NCBI RefSeq assembly: GCF_000281045.1
Contig: NW_008246093.1
Location: 184,355 to 212,703, forward strand
Length of the DNA: 28,349 bases
Source: Saprolegnia diclina VS20
Taxonomy: Eukaryota; Oomycota; Saprolegniomycetes; Saprolegniales; Saprolegniaceae
Direction: 5' to 3'
In this document: positions 1 to 9,747 of the stretch, piece after piece
Layout: the number at the start of each line of letters is the position of its first letter
Position numbering within the stretch: position 1 is the stretch's first letter
Position numbers and translations under genes: made by a program
The notes under the pieces: model-generated
Told to the model about the DNA's origin: nothing
The model's database searches: none
Seen by the model: only the letters and a program-made list of their open reading frames with translations

Positions 1-1726
1 TATATAATTGCATGTTATATAACTCATTTCAACATAGCAACACGGTCCTCAGCCTCGGGATGCTTTAGCCCAAGGTGCAAAGCTCAACTGTACGGTAGTA
101 GCCGCTTGTCGTGCGGCGTTGCCCCTCATAGTATGAGGTGATCGAAACAGCTCCAACCTCACCAAATTCTGGATCCGCGAGTGGTATTTTTCACCTTGCA
201 TTTCACACGTATTGTTCACATCAAAACAAGTGAGAAAGGCGAGAGAGATGCGATGCGATGGCGAGGACTCAACGACGGAGCGAGCGGGTGCAGACGTGGC
301 CAAGCATCCAGGTTACCGTGCATGCGTAGAGTGGTGCGTGTGTTTCAAGCAGCACGAGCCGTCTCGCGCAGAGCCAGGCCGTCGCCACCTTGATGGGCTC
401 GAGGATGCAGTTGCGGACGCATACATGCAGTTCTTTGTTCATACCTTGTTCGTGTCTTACAAAGTCGTGCGCAGGGCGTGGAGGCATCTCTGGCACGAAT
501 CTGGTACGAGCAAATAACACACTTTCCTTTTGGTTCGCTTCGGTTGACGGAGCGAGCTCGATGGGCCAAGCGCCAAACGCAGTTACTGTAAGAAAGCAAA
601 CTTATCCCAAGGCTCCGTGCTGCTCAATTCGCGCTTGCCCGGATGGTATTTCAACATGCCATCGCGCTGACGCTAGTCGCATGCAAACTTGAACCGAGAA
701 GCCTCATTCGTTGAAGCAAGGCCACGCGGGTCTTGGACGCTGAGCGAGCGCAGCGTCATGCGTGGGACGCGGGCTCTGAGAAGCGATGGCCGCAGTATAA
801 TCGCCGACTCCGGTATCGATGATGCTACATCGCGCAGGCTATTACTCTACTGACACCCGTACGCGCAAGTGGTCGAGAGGTGACAGGCGCCATCTCCTGC
901 TGCCGTCCCACTGTTGCCGACACGAGAGACGCACACAAGCAAGCAGAGCTCCACCACACGCAGAGCGCAGCGACCACCAGCGTACTCCATACCTTTCATG
1001 CGTGCTGCAAGGACATGGACGTTTGGTTTTGATGAGATTTGGATCGTCTACAGGACTGGACATGCACGGGATCTCCTCGCCACTACATAGTCGGTACTAG
1101 TACCTTTCAACTTTGCAGTCTGTATGGTGTGGCGTGATTGCTTGGCCGACTGAACGTCCGCTCATCGTGGCAGCTTTGCATTCCGTCAAGTGCCCTGCAT
1201 CTCGCCTGGACGAGGTGCCTGGACGGGCTTGTGTCGACTCACCACAGCAAAATTCCTGTGAAAAATCCTCCCACATGCACTGCACCACCTCCTGCCACCA
1301 TCCAATTTGAAGTACACCAGCAGCGACCACAGCTCGCTATCACTTTCTTGCGCCGTTTACACGACACTTTCGGTTGGTTGTCATAACGTAGGTGGACACT
1401 CTTATTACCGTAGTACCCGACGAGTTTACGGAATATCGTACCGTGAACGACCTCGGTGGTGGTATTCGTGTGCCCTCTCGATGGCCCAAGGAGCTGTCCA
1501 AGCGTGTACGTTCCATGCACTCTGCGTGCTCCGTTCGTGTACGAGCTCGAGCCACCCAGCGACCCACCGAGGCTCTAGTGCCTTTTGAAACAGAGACAAT
1601 ACTGTCCACTACACTTGTCCGGATACTAGAGGGAGTCATTGGACAATCGAGAAAAAAGCACCAACGCTTCGATCGTGTTGGCGGTGAATAAAATAGTTCC
1701 TAACCCTAGTAGTCCTAAATGGCGTG
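1..1726. other. Intergenic region, no confident gene
   Basis: No open frame here shows the strong third-position GC bias of the neighbouring genes or a domain I recognise. The best open frame is 1392-1691 on the plus strand (99 codons); it has no recognisable motif and overlaps a similar open frame on the other strand. A 12-bp perfect palindrome lies at 1093-1104. The right end holds the 3' flank of the minus-strand FYVE gene that stops at 1727. Confidence 0.5.
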
Positions 1727-3247
1727 TTAGCACGCCAGCGGCCGTGCATCGTCGTGCTTGGCGAACGACGAGAGTGCCATCGTGAGCGTCTCGTGCACAT
1801 ACTGGTGGCGCTCGAGTGCCATGAGCCGCTGGCGGTCGTCCGGCGACGTCGTCTTGACCGACGGCAAGACGTTGAGCTCAAACTCGAGTAGATTCTGGTC
1901 GTCGTCGTCGTCGTCGTCGTCGTCGCACCAGCACCCGCCTTCTTCGTCCGTCATGTACGATGTGTCGCACGAGTGCATGCTCGTGTCGGGCCGGGCGAGC
2001 GATATCGGTCGCAAGTCGTAGTGGACTTCATGGTACTTGTCGCTGCTCTCGATCATTTGGTTGGACGCGACCACGAGCGTCGTGCACAGCGCCGTTGACG
2101 CCGCCGGCTGGTACTTGATCTTGGCCGGCGACGTGTGGTGCTTGCTGTTGTCGTCCAGGAGCGCCCAGTCGTCGTCGTCGTCATCGATCGTATGAAACTC
2201 GCCCGATTTGAGCATCGGGCGCTTGCCCTTCCGGGACGTGGTCGCGTCCGGCTCGGCGCACTCGAAGCACATGCGCTGCGGCTCGCGCATGCGGCCCTTG
2301 ATGCGAATGCCCTGCGTGCACTTCCAGCAAAACACTTCGCCACACGCGCAGCAGTTGGCCTTCCACCGCAACGGGCTAAACTTGCGCGTGCAGAGCTGGC
2401 AGTGCTTGCGGTCGCTCAACGGCACGAGCGGCACAAGCAGCGACGACCGCGCTTTGATCGAAGGCGCTTCGTTGATCCACTGGCTGAGCTTGATGAGGCT
2501 CGACGCGCGGTGCTTCATGATGGTCTTGTAGATCCACGCCGGCGCAACGCCCTTGAAATCGAGCTCGACGCGGCCGTGCACTTCGAGCCGGCCCGGCGTG
2601 TCGGTCTCGAGGAAGAGATAGCCCGAGTTGTACAGCGAGCCGCGAATGAGCTTGAGGCTCGGCTTGAGCTCCGGGCACGTCGGCAGCCGAATCGAGTGCT
2701 GGGAGACGGCCCACGCGCGGCGCCCGGACGCAAGCGCCCACTGGCGCTGGACCTCGAGGACGCAAAAGTCGCGGTTGTTGAGCGGCGTCGGGCACTCGGC
2801 GACGAACCAGCGCACGACCGCATGCATGCCGGGCTCCTTGGTCGTCGGCGACACGATGCGGTGGAGGATCGCCATGTCCACGAGATCGCTCGTGTAGTGC
2901 TCGAGCGACGCCTGCATTTGATCGTCGGTGAGGTTGGCCATCGCGTCCTGCACCTGGTCAATCGTCGCGGCCATCGACGTGACAAAGCGGTGCGGGCGGA
3001 CGCGCGGCTCGTTCGGGAGCGCCGGACCCTGAAAGATCTGGACGCCATGGTGGTCGCCGCGGAAGCTCCAGCCGGGCTCTTGCATCGGATGCGTCCCGTA
3101 CGTTGACGAGAGAAACGTGTTGAAGGTGCGGTGCGAGAGGTCGTTGAGGTAGCTCAGCTCGGCCTGCGAGAGCGACGGCGCCTCGACAAAGCCCGGCGGG
3201 AGCTCGTCCAAGAGGCCGCTTGTCGGCTTGCGACTGACGGGGGCCAT
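1727..3247 (-). CDS. START-like/FYVE zinc-finger protein, intronless
   Basis: Predicted 506-residue protein. Residues about 25-265 form a START-like lipid-binding region; this rests on similarity to the other three genes of this kind in the window. A FYVE-type double zinc finger follows, with cysteine pairs at about C283/C286, C299/C302, C307/C310 and C327/C330. The canonical R(R/K)HHCR phosphoinositide-binding motif is replaced by a stretch reading RWKANCCAC, so PI3P binding is uncertain. The C-terminal third is acidic and low in complexity, with runs of six and nine aspartates. The frame extends 22 codons further upstream, but I start at 3247 because an initiator-like TCATTATA lies at 3266-3259, inside that extension. 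Unlike its relatives at 5653, 24126 and 26004 it has no introns; the site where they all carry an intron (after the conserved L-E) is read straight through. Likely role: membrane or lipid recognition at endosomes, inferred from the family. Confidence 0.88.
   Translation of the reverse strand: MAPVSRKPTSGLLDELPPGFVEAPSLSQAELSYLNDLSHRTFNTFLSSTYGTHPMQEPGWSFRGDHHGVQIFQGPALPNEPRVRPHRFVTSMAATIDQVQDAMANLTDDQMQASLEHYTSDLVDMAILHRIVSPTTKEPGMHAVVRWFVAECPTPLNNRDFCVLEVQRQWALASGRRAWAVSQHSIRLPTCPELKPSLKLIRGSLYNSGYLFLETDTPGRLEVHGRVELDFKGVAPAWIYKTIMKHRASSLIKLSQWINEAPSIKARSSLLVPLVPLSDRKHCQLCTRKFSPLRWKANCCACGEVFCWKCTQGIRIKGRMREPQRMCFECAEPDATTSRKGKRPMLKSGEFHTIDDDDDDWALLDDNSKHHTSPAKIKYQPAASTALCTTLVVASNQMIESSDKYHEVHYDLRPISLARPDTSMHSCDTSYMTDEEGGCWCDDDDDDDDDQNLLEFELNVLPSVKTTSPDDRQRLMALERHQYVHETLTMALSSFAKHDDARPLAC
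1898..1925. repeat. GTC trinucleotide repeat coding for nine Asp
   Basis: Nine uninterrupted copies of GTC (GAC on the coding strand) encode an aspartate run in the tail of the minus-strand FYVE gene. Such a pure codon repeat is prone to slippage and may vary in length between strains. Confidence 0.9.
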
Positions 3248-3258
3248 CGTGCGATATC

Positions 3259-3266
3259 TATAATGA
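3259..3266 (-). promoter_or_regulatory. Initiator-like element of FYVE gene 1
   Basis: The minus strand reads TCATTATA 12 nt upstream of the chosen ATG. It resembles the oomycete initiator consensus (TCATTYY-type). A TTTATAA stretch lies about 25 nt further upstream. The downstream neighbour at 27578 has the similar TCATTATT before its ATG. Confidence 0.45.
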
Positions 3267-5652
3267 GAGACGATTTGTGGTGGCGCCAGCGTTATAAAGA
3301 CGCGATCGTTCAAGAATGCTATCTCCGCGTCCGATTACTGGCCTTTCCCAAGACACGCCCGAACCCAATCAAAACGCGCGCCATAGATACGCTCGCAAGG
3401 GCAAAATGGCAACCCACTTTAGGAGGGGAGACATGTCCGCACCAGAACGTTCTTGCCACGCCAAGCCGCGCGCTCTCCACCTGCGCAGTACCCAAACAGT
3501 ACCGGAAATATCGTGGCTCTCGACGCCTTGTACGGTATGGTGCACAGAGCGCACTGCGACACGACACGTGCTCGTGATACCGTCTCGCAAGCGCCTGCAG
3601 CTTTGTATGCACCGCGCATCGTCGCCTGTACCCATCGTAACCTTGCGGTTTACATGTATTTTGGATCGAAGCCGGTTGTTCTCCATTGGTTGTTCTCGAA
3701 ATCCCTATCGTTTATATGTTGCTGCCACCGAGGTTGAGCGGGCGACTCGTGTCGTTGGTTGGACGACCCAAATACGAAGCAACCCATGCGATGTCCCAGC
3801 ATACCTGGCGCAACTTCAACCAAGGACGTGCTGCACTAACGCTCGTCGTGCGCGCTCGCATTGGCTACAACACGTCATTTGCCCTTAGCCTAGATGTGTG
3901 TCTGGTATGGTGTATACAAACATCAAGTGTGGTCGAAAGCCAAAGGACCTCCAGGAGAGGCGGGGCGACGCGGCCGGTGGCGACACGGGAGACGCAAAGT
4001 CCGAGATGCTCGTTGCCCGTGGCAAAAAAGCGGCCGCCGCGTCTGATCGAGAGAAAGGTTACCGTCGTCGAGCGGTCGACGGCGTTGACAGGACACCACC
4101 CGAATCGAGGTACCTGGAATGGAGCAAGCTGCCTATCCTTGGTCAAAAATCCTTCCACTTGGTGGGCGGGCGCTGGCGATATGCTGGCGTATGCACCGCC
4201 TACCAGAGAGGGATCGGCGGTATCGCTCTTGTGTCCTGCGTGCTGGGACAGCGAGGCAGCAGGTGCAGTGCGATTTTCTTTACCACGCGCGACAGGACCA
4301 CTCTGGGCATGGGCGCCCTGTTACGCCGAGGTATGGCACAATATGGATGCAAGAGGCCGGAACGTTGGGTTGCTTTTGCACGTATGGTTGCCGACGCGTG
4401 GAACCGACATGGCACCTGACGCCGTTGAGTGGCGCCACTCGTGCGACACGAAGAAGATAGTCCCAGAATCCCAACTGCATGCGTTGAACATACTCGTACA
4501 ACCCGGTTCTCGTGAGCATCCAACCCATTCGACGCATACAAAGACGCATAAAACGCGATTGGTCGTCGACTCGCAACGGTTTGTGCTCGTCGACTTCCTA
4601 CGGCTCCCAGGCAAGTTTGGACAGCACGATGTGGTGGTGATGATGCCCGCTTGCCCGTTGGCGTCATGCGGCTTTTCAATGAGTCTGTCTTGGGTGGTGA
4701 TGTTATGAGCGGCGTCGCACCGCCATGGCTTCCTCCGACAGCAAGCGGCCGTTGCTATGCACCTGATCACCGCCGTCGCTATCGACCTACACTCGTCGTC
4801 GCATGAGGCTTTCCCATCTTCAGGTTTGGTGTGTTTTCGATTCAACGAGAGAATTTGGCGCCAACGAAACAACACTAAGTTTGGGTTTGAAAATTGAACT
4901 TAACGGCGACAAGCCGGTCAGAACGTCGAGGCGCACGACCCGACCAAGAGCGGATGTCCATCGAACGACGTACATGACATCGCCGTGTCGCCGAGTTGAT
5001 CGCACATCTTGGTCGCTACATGTCGTCAATTGTCCGATCTTCCGCGTCAAGTAGGTGCCGTTGGAGCGTCCCACGAGCCAGCACTTGCGGTATTACCTAT
5101 GCACCGCGAGCTGCCGACGCGCGTTGAGATATGTCGTCGTCGTCATCCACCACTGACAGCAGTTATCGTGCGTGGTGGGGTGCTCAGTGACGTAGCGCTC
5201 CCGTGCTGATAACCTCGTATCCTGGGTGGTCGTTGACGCTTGGACAATACCTTAGTTTGATCTTGCAAGTTGGCACTGCCTTCTCACTCGACAGCTACTC
5301 GACAGGCATCGCAGAACTGAGCGAGTGACGGAGAGAACTTCAACTTGCTTTGCAAAACTTCAGAAAGGATGCCAGTGCTTTGCCTAGCGCACAGTGGGAT
5401 GCCCTTGGCACAGGGAGAAGCACGAAGACCGCCATCGCGCCACGGCGGCGCGGGTCGTCTCGCTCATAGCGCTCAAGGTATCGGAAGGAAGAACTCCTCA
5501 GACGAGATAACCGTGACGACCGACGCACCGATACGAAGAGATCCAGCTATCGAACGTATCATGCAATATGCGTTTGCAGAGGTTTTGGGAAATCATGCAA
5601 TATGTGTTTGCAGAGGGTTTTGGACAATGGCGAGAAAGGGCAACTTGCCAAC
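3267..5652. other. 2.4 kb region without a confident gene
   Basis: It contains a 340-codon open frame on the plus strand (3686-4708) with overlapping open frames on both strands (for example 3898-4419 plus and 4321-4875 minus). The predicted peptide is rich in Trp, Cys and His, has no recognisable domain and lacks the codon bias of the neighbours, so I do not call it a gene. A 34-bp tandem duplication sits at the right end (listed separately). Confidence 0.5.
5558..5625. repeat. Tandem duplication, two 34-bp units
   Basis: Two adjacent near-identical copies (5558-5591 and 5592-5625) beginning ATCATGCAATATG and differing at a few bases. They lie just upstream of the ATG at 5653, in the likely promoter or 5' leader of the second FYVE gene. 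An in-frame ATG at 5602 falls inside the second copy. Confidence 0.85.
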
Positions 5653-6969
5653 ATGCGATCGAGTCGCAAGCTCGAGCGACCGGCGAGCTTCGCCGACGCC
5701 AAGCCGCTGCAAGAGTCGGAGCGGCTCTTCCTCGAGACGATCGCGGCCGACGCCTTTGAGCAGTTTCTCTCGTCAGCGATGGAGCGGTCGCCGGTCTGGT
5801 CGCTCCTCGGCGACTTCAACCACGTGACTGTCTACGAAGGCCCGGCGCTGCCGTCCGAAGACCGCATTGTGCCGTACCGTGGGTCGCTCTCGCTCAACGG
5901 ATCGCTCGACGAAGTCCGCGCGATGCTGAGCAACCTCACGGCCGATCAAATGGCGTTCACGCAAGAGCACCACAATGACGGCATGCTCGACATGGCGATC
6001 CTCCACCACGTTCTCGAGCCGTCGCTCCGCGACCCGTTCCGGCACGTCGTCGTGCGCTGGTTCGTCCTCGAGTGCCCCAAGCCGCTCTACCACCGCGACT
6101 TTTGCGTGCTCGAGGTACCTATCTTGGTCGCTGCTAGTCTGCATGCTTGCTCATAGACGCAAAAAGAATGGCTCTTGCCCGGTGGGCGGCGGGCGTGGGC
6201 CATTGCACAGCACTCGGTGACGCTACCGACATGTCCAGACCTGAAATCCAACCTCATGGTGGTCCGCGGCTCCATGTACAACAGCGGGTCCGCTCCTCGT
6301 GCGTCGCTCCACCTTGTCATCGTTCGAGTGTCTAGGCTTGTCTTTCTCGAGAGCGATGTACCCGGCGTCCTGAACGTACACTCGCACATGGAGGTCAACC
6401 TCAAGGGCGCGATGCCCTCGTGGCTCTACAAGAGCATTCTCAAGCGGCACGTGGCCCGCATCGGCTACATAGCGTCGACGATCCACGAGTTTCGCTTGGC
6501 CGAGTGCGTCCAGAGCTACTTCGTGGTGATGGTGCCGCTCCGCGAGCGGACGCACTGTACGCAGTGCCTCAAGCGCTTCCACACGCTGCGGCGCAAGTGG
6601 AACTGCCGGACGTGCGGCGAAGTGTTTTGCTACAAATGCACGAGCAGCTTTGAGCCCAAGGGCCACAAGACCAAGCGCGACCAGCGCGTCTGCTCGTTCT
6701 GCGCCAAGTTTATTCGAGAGCAGAGCACGAGTTCGATCCGGAAGAACGTGTTTAGCGACCTCTGCCTGCACATGTCCCCCGGTACGACCATGATCGGTTT
6801 CTGCAGTTGAGGATGATGCTGATGCTCGGTAGGTTACCAAGGCTTGTCGCCAACGTACGATGATGAATCTTCCATGCCACACCGGCAGCGCAAATTGCGC
6901 CTCTCGCAAGACGACATGCGCCGACTCATGAAGGCCACCGACTCGGACCCGTGCATGCGCAGCTACTAG
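5653..6969 (+). CDS. START-like/FYVE zinc-finger protein, four exons
   Basis: Exons 5653-6114, 6157-6287, 6336-6781 and 6833-6969 join into 391 residues. Residues about 20-265 are START-like and align with the gene at 1727-3247 (shared blocks such as LDMAILH, VVRWFV.ECP.PL, GRRAWA, RGS.YNSG). The FYVE-type finger has C272/C275, C288/C291, C296/C299 and C317/C320; the usual RHHCR motif is replaced by RRKWNCRTC. The middle intron (48 bp) is divisible by three and stop-free, so an unspliced transcript would add 16 residues inside the START-like region. The last intron is needed because the unspliced frame stops at 6810, while the 3' exon continues as a polar, basic tail. The ATG at 5653 was preferred to an in-frame ATG at 5602 because it matches the start region of the paralogue. 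An alternative last splice (6951-7037) would end the gene at 7116. Confidence 0.85.
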
Positions 6970-7721
6970 CGTCTCCATGTTGCTGCTGTCTCTGTAAATG
7001 CGACGCGTCTATTGTGTATGCGTTGCGTGGTCTGCAGCATGCAGGCGCTGCGCCAGGAGGCTGGCTCCAATGCGGCCATGGCTCGGGAGCTCAACGATGC
7101 GACGCCGCCGTCCTAGGCGCCAAGTGCTGCAGCTACCGCCAGGCAGGCACTGGAAGCGACGGGTTCGCCAAAGCAAGACGTGGCCGCAGCTCGCGCTGTC
7201 TGGGCTCGTAGGTCATATGAGCTTGCTCACGCCGTCGCGGCTGGCGGGTACCAGTCGCAGGCTAAGGCTATTGCGCTGTGTTGGTCGGCTAGGTCGTTGG
7301 CCGGCTGGTCGGCTGGGGCGTTGGCCGGCTGGGCGCCTTGCCGCTTCACAATCCGATGACACTTTTTTGCTGAATTTTAAAATCAAAGATCGCTATCCGG
7401 ATATTCGACCGAAGGACGCATATAGTGTGAATTAACTTCTGAGCGCACTTGACAGCATACGATTATCGTCGTCGAGGGCGCACTGCACTGAGCGTACACA
7501 AAATTCCATAGCCATTCTTGGCTTCTTGATCATAAGCGCCTGCTGGCGTGACGAATGGAGTCCCCTGTATCGACCTCGACACCTTCGAACACTATATGAG
7601 TGTGATTGTATAGTGTGTACGAATTGCCTGCTATACAAACGTGCAGTCAACGTGGCCGGCGGCGTATCCGGACACGTTTCGAAGGATGCAAAATCGAACC
7701 TTCCCAGCACAGCACGAGGAG
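6970..7721. other. Intergenic region between FYVE gene 2 and the SNARE
   Basis: No confident gene. The first 150 bases hold a possible alternative 3' exon of the upstream FYVE gene (7038-7116). A GC-rich tandem repeat lies at 7283-7330. The last 250 bases are the likely promoter and leader of the SNARE gene. Confidence 0.5.
7283..7330. repeat. Tandem repeat, two 24-bp GC-rich units
   Basis: Units 7283-7306 and 7307-7330 agree at 22 of 24 bases and consist largely of GGCTGG/GTTGGCC words. A partial third unit follows. Confidence 0.85.
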
Positions 7722-8754
7722 ATGGAGGCGTCGCTCATGGCCAAGTCGGCGGGACCGTCCGCCAGCGGCGACCCGTACTACGTCTTCAAGGAGTAGGCGC
7801 CAAGCGACCTGCAAAGCGGATGGCTCATGCGCGCCGTAGAGACCTCGAGAGCAAGGTATCATCAATCCACCAAAAGTACAAGCGCTGGAAGCACCTCCTG
7901 GACGCCCGCGATGCGTCACCGACCAAGGACTTTGGCAAGCTCACCGACGGTACGGTATGCCACGCAGAGCACTCTAGCTCACGCTGTGCAGAGCTGACCA
8001 AGGAGCTGGCGACGGCCGAACGGTCGCTGGGCTTTCTCGAGCAGAGCATCCGCGCGATCGAGGCCGACCGCACCAAGTACGCCCACATTGATCGCGTCCA
8101 AGTGTCGAGTCGAAAGAGCTTCGTCTCGGACACGCGCCAGGTACAAACGGCTTGCATCACGAGGCTCATGCGTGCGTGGCGCAGGACTTGATGGCCATGA
8201 CGGCGGCGCTGACCTCGGACGCGGCCAAAAGCAAGGTTCGCCGCGACGAGCGCAAGGTACCGTGCGTTCTTGTCGCTTTCGATTGTGCGAAACGATGGCT
8301 GTAGATGCTCGCGCCATTGACGCCGGCGCCCATCGACCGCAACTCGATCCTTGCCGACGAAAAGCAGCACCAACAGCAGATCATCAAGGAGCAAGACAAG
8401 GACCTCGACGAGCTCCACACGTCGGTTAACCGGCTCGGTCAAGTCGCGGTGACCATCAACTCGGAGATCAAGTCACAGAACGAGTAGGCAACGGGATGTT
8501 GCAACAACGAGTATCATCATGCGTCTCCCTCTAGGATGCTCAAGGACGTGGACGCCGACTTGGATGACACGACCGAGCGCATGAATTTTGTCATGGCCAA
8601 AATGAGTCGGCTCCTGAAAACCAAAGGTATCGCGCTCGACCATTGAGATTGAGATTGAGATTCGTCTCCAAACCTAGACACGTGCCAGCTCGGCGGTATC
8701 ATCTTTCTCACGATCGTGCTTCTAGTCATGGTGTTCCTTGTCATTTATACATAA
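7722..8754 (+). CDS. Qc-SNARE, syntaxin-6-like (Tlg1/SYP61 type)
   Basis: Seven exons (7722-7792, 7840-7949, 7992-8140, 8185-8256, 8305-8483, 8535-8626, 8678-8754) give 249 residues, close to the length of human syntaxin 6. The N-terminal part (residues 17-115) matches the syntaxin-6 N-terminal helical domain: DPYYVFKE, a YKRWKHLL helix, then E-x-x-L-x-x-L-E-x-S-I and a SRK-FV--TRQ motif. The SNARE motif spans about residues 165-222, with glutamine at the expected zero-layer position (Q192, in EIKSQNEML), which fits a Qc class. A C-terminal membrane anchor (about 229-248) is followed by one residue. Family role: fusion of vesicles at the trans-Golgi network and endosomes. All six introns are 42-51 bp; the second (7950-7991) is divisible by three and stop-free. 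Confidence 0.93.
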
Positions 8755-9153
8755 ATCTGTGCGCCCCTCTGTATCGTCTGATCGCAAAACCGATAGCATT
8801 CCTGGCATTTGTCGCCGCTTGCGATGGGTCCCGGTGCAGCTACAGCGCGCTTCGTCAGCGATTGTGTCTTTTGTTCAGACGATCTGTTCCACCTTTGTAC
8901 GCACCAAATGCGCCGGTCCAGCCCAGTGGCGCTGGCAGTCAGCCCACCAACCCTACCCCTCGAACCCACACGTTGGTTCTTGACACGATCAAAAGCGCGG
9001 GAGCGAAGCGCGTCTTCTTCTACATAGCGATCACATGCTTACGAATAAGGCATTGCTTGTCGGCCGCCATGCGTTGTCAGCAGCCTGGTGCGCTTCTTTT
9101 TGGGACGCAAATCGTGAATATTACGAATGGAATATACAAAACAAGATTGTCGG
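8755..9153. other. Convergent 3' region
   Basis: Lies between the stop of the SNARE (plus) and the stop of the Cys/His gene (minus). I see no gene; it should hold both polyadenylation regions. Confidence 0.55.
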
Positions 9154-9654
9154 TCACGCCGACTGGGTGCTTGCGTGTGGTGCTCGCCATGTGTGGACAA
9201 GGCCGTTGGCTTGGTTGCACTGGCGTAGCCGAAGGCTCTTCTTGCGGTCGAGCTTGCGTTGGTTGGCGTTGGCTCGAATACGGTGCATGTGGCACAGGTT
9301 CAAGTACGTGCCGTCGGCTTTTTGCGCGCGCACGTGCCGGCACTTGCCCGTTGAGTAGCGGCAGAGACGGCCGGTGGCGGCGTCGGCCGGTGTCGCCAGC
9401 GTGTCGTCCTGGCTGGCGTACACGACCGAGCGCTTCTCGCGCGGTCCCTTTCGAGGCGGCGCGGCTTCAAACTGCGCAATGAGCTCGCTGCGATGGAGCT
9501 GCGCCGTCGAGAGCTTGTGGCGGCGCGTCATGAGGTTGCGCCGGATCTGCGCAAGCGACGCCGCTCGGTTGCCCCTTGACGGCGCTTCACTGCTGTCGTC
9601 AGGAGTGCGCCCCTGGCTAAAGCTCACGAGCACCATGGCGATCGTCGAGTCCAT
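9154..9654 (-). CDS. Small basic protein with a Cys/His motif
   Basis: Predicted 166 residues without introns. The recognisable part is near the C terminus: C-R-Y-S-T-G-K-C, then R-A-Q-K-A-D-G-T-Y-L-N-L-C-H-M-H-R and A-N-A-N-Q-R-K-L-D-R-K-K. This pattern of two Cys, a later Cys-x-x-His-R and a basic A-N-x-N-Q-R-x-L tail recurs, to my memory, in many oomycete hypothetical proteins, and suggests a small metal-binding and perhaps nucleic-acid-binding module. Function is unknown. I chose the ATG at 9654 because an initiator-like CCATTCGTTTGCC directly precedes it; the frame stays open upstream to ATGs at 9735 and 9747, which would add 27-31 basic, low-information residues. It converges on the SNARE gene. 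Confidence 0.7.
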   Translation of the reverse strand: MDSTIAMVLVSFSQGRTPDDSSEAPSRGNRAASLAQIRRNLMTRRHKLSTAQLHRSELIAQFEAAPPRKGPREKRSVVYASQDDTLATPADAATGRLCRYSTGKCRHVRAQKADGTYLNLCHMHRIRANANQRKLDRKKSLRLRQCNQANGLVHTWRAPHASTQSA

Positions 9655-9747
9655 TGGCAAACGAATGGACGAACGAAGAGTGGGCGACCGTCGTCCGTGC
9701 GAGGCTAAAGATAGACGCGCGATCTGAGTTTTCATTTCGATAGCCAT

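Noticed and set aside
1392-1691. 99-codon plus-strand open frame
   Set aside because: No motif, weak codon bias and an equally open frame on the opposite strand.
2135-3106. 323-codon plus-strand open frame
   Set aside because: It is the antisense of the FYVE gene at 1727-3247. GC-rich codons without A/T at the third position leave the opposite strand open; the peptide is an Arg/Ala/Leu-rich low-information sequence.
5602-6810. FYVE gene 2 as a frameshifted or stop-broken pseudogene
   Set aside because: All interruptions are explained by three short GT-AG introns, one of them at the same position and phase as in the spliced paralogues.
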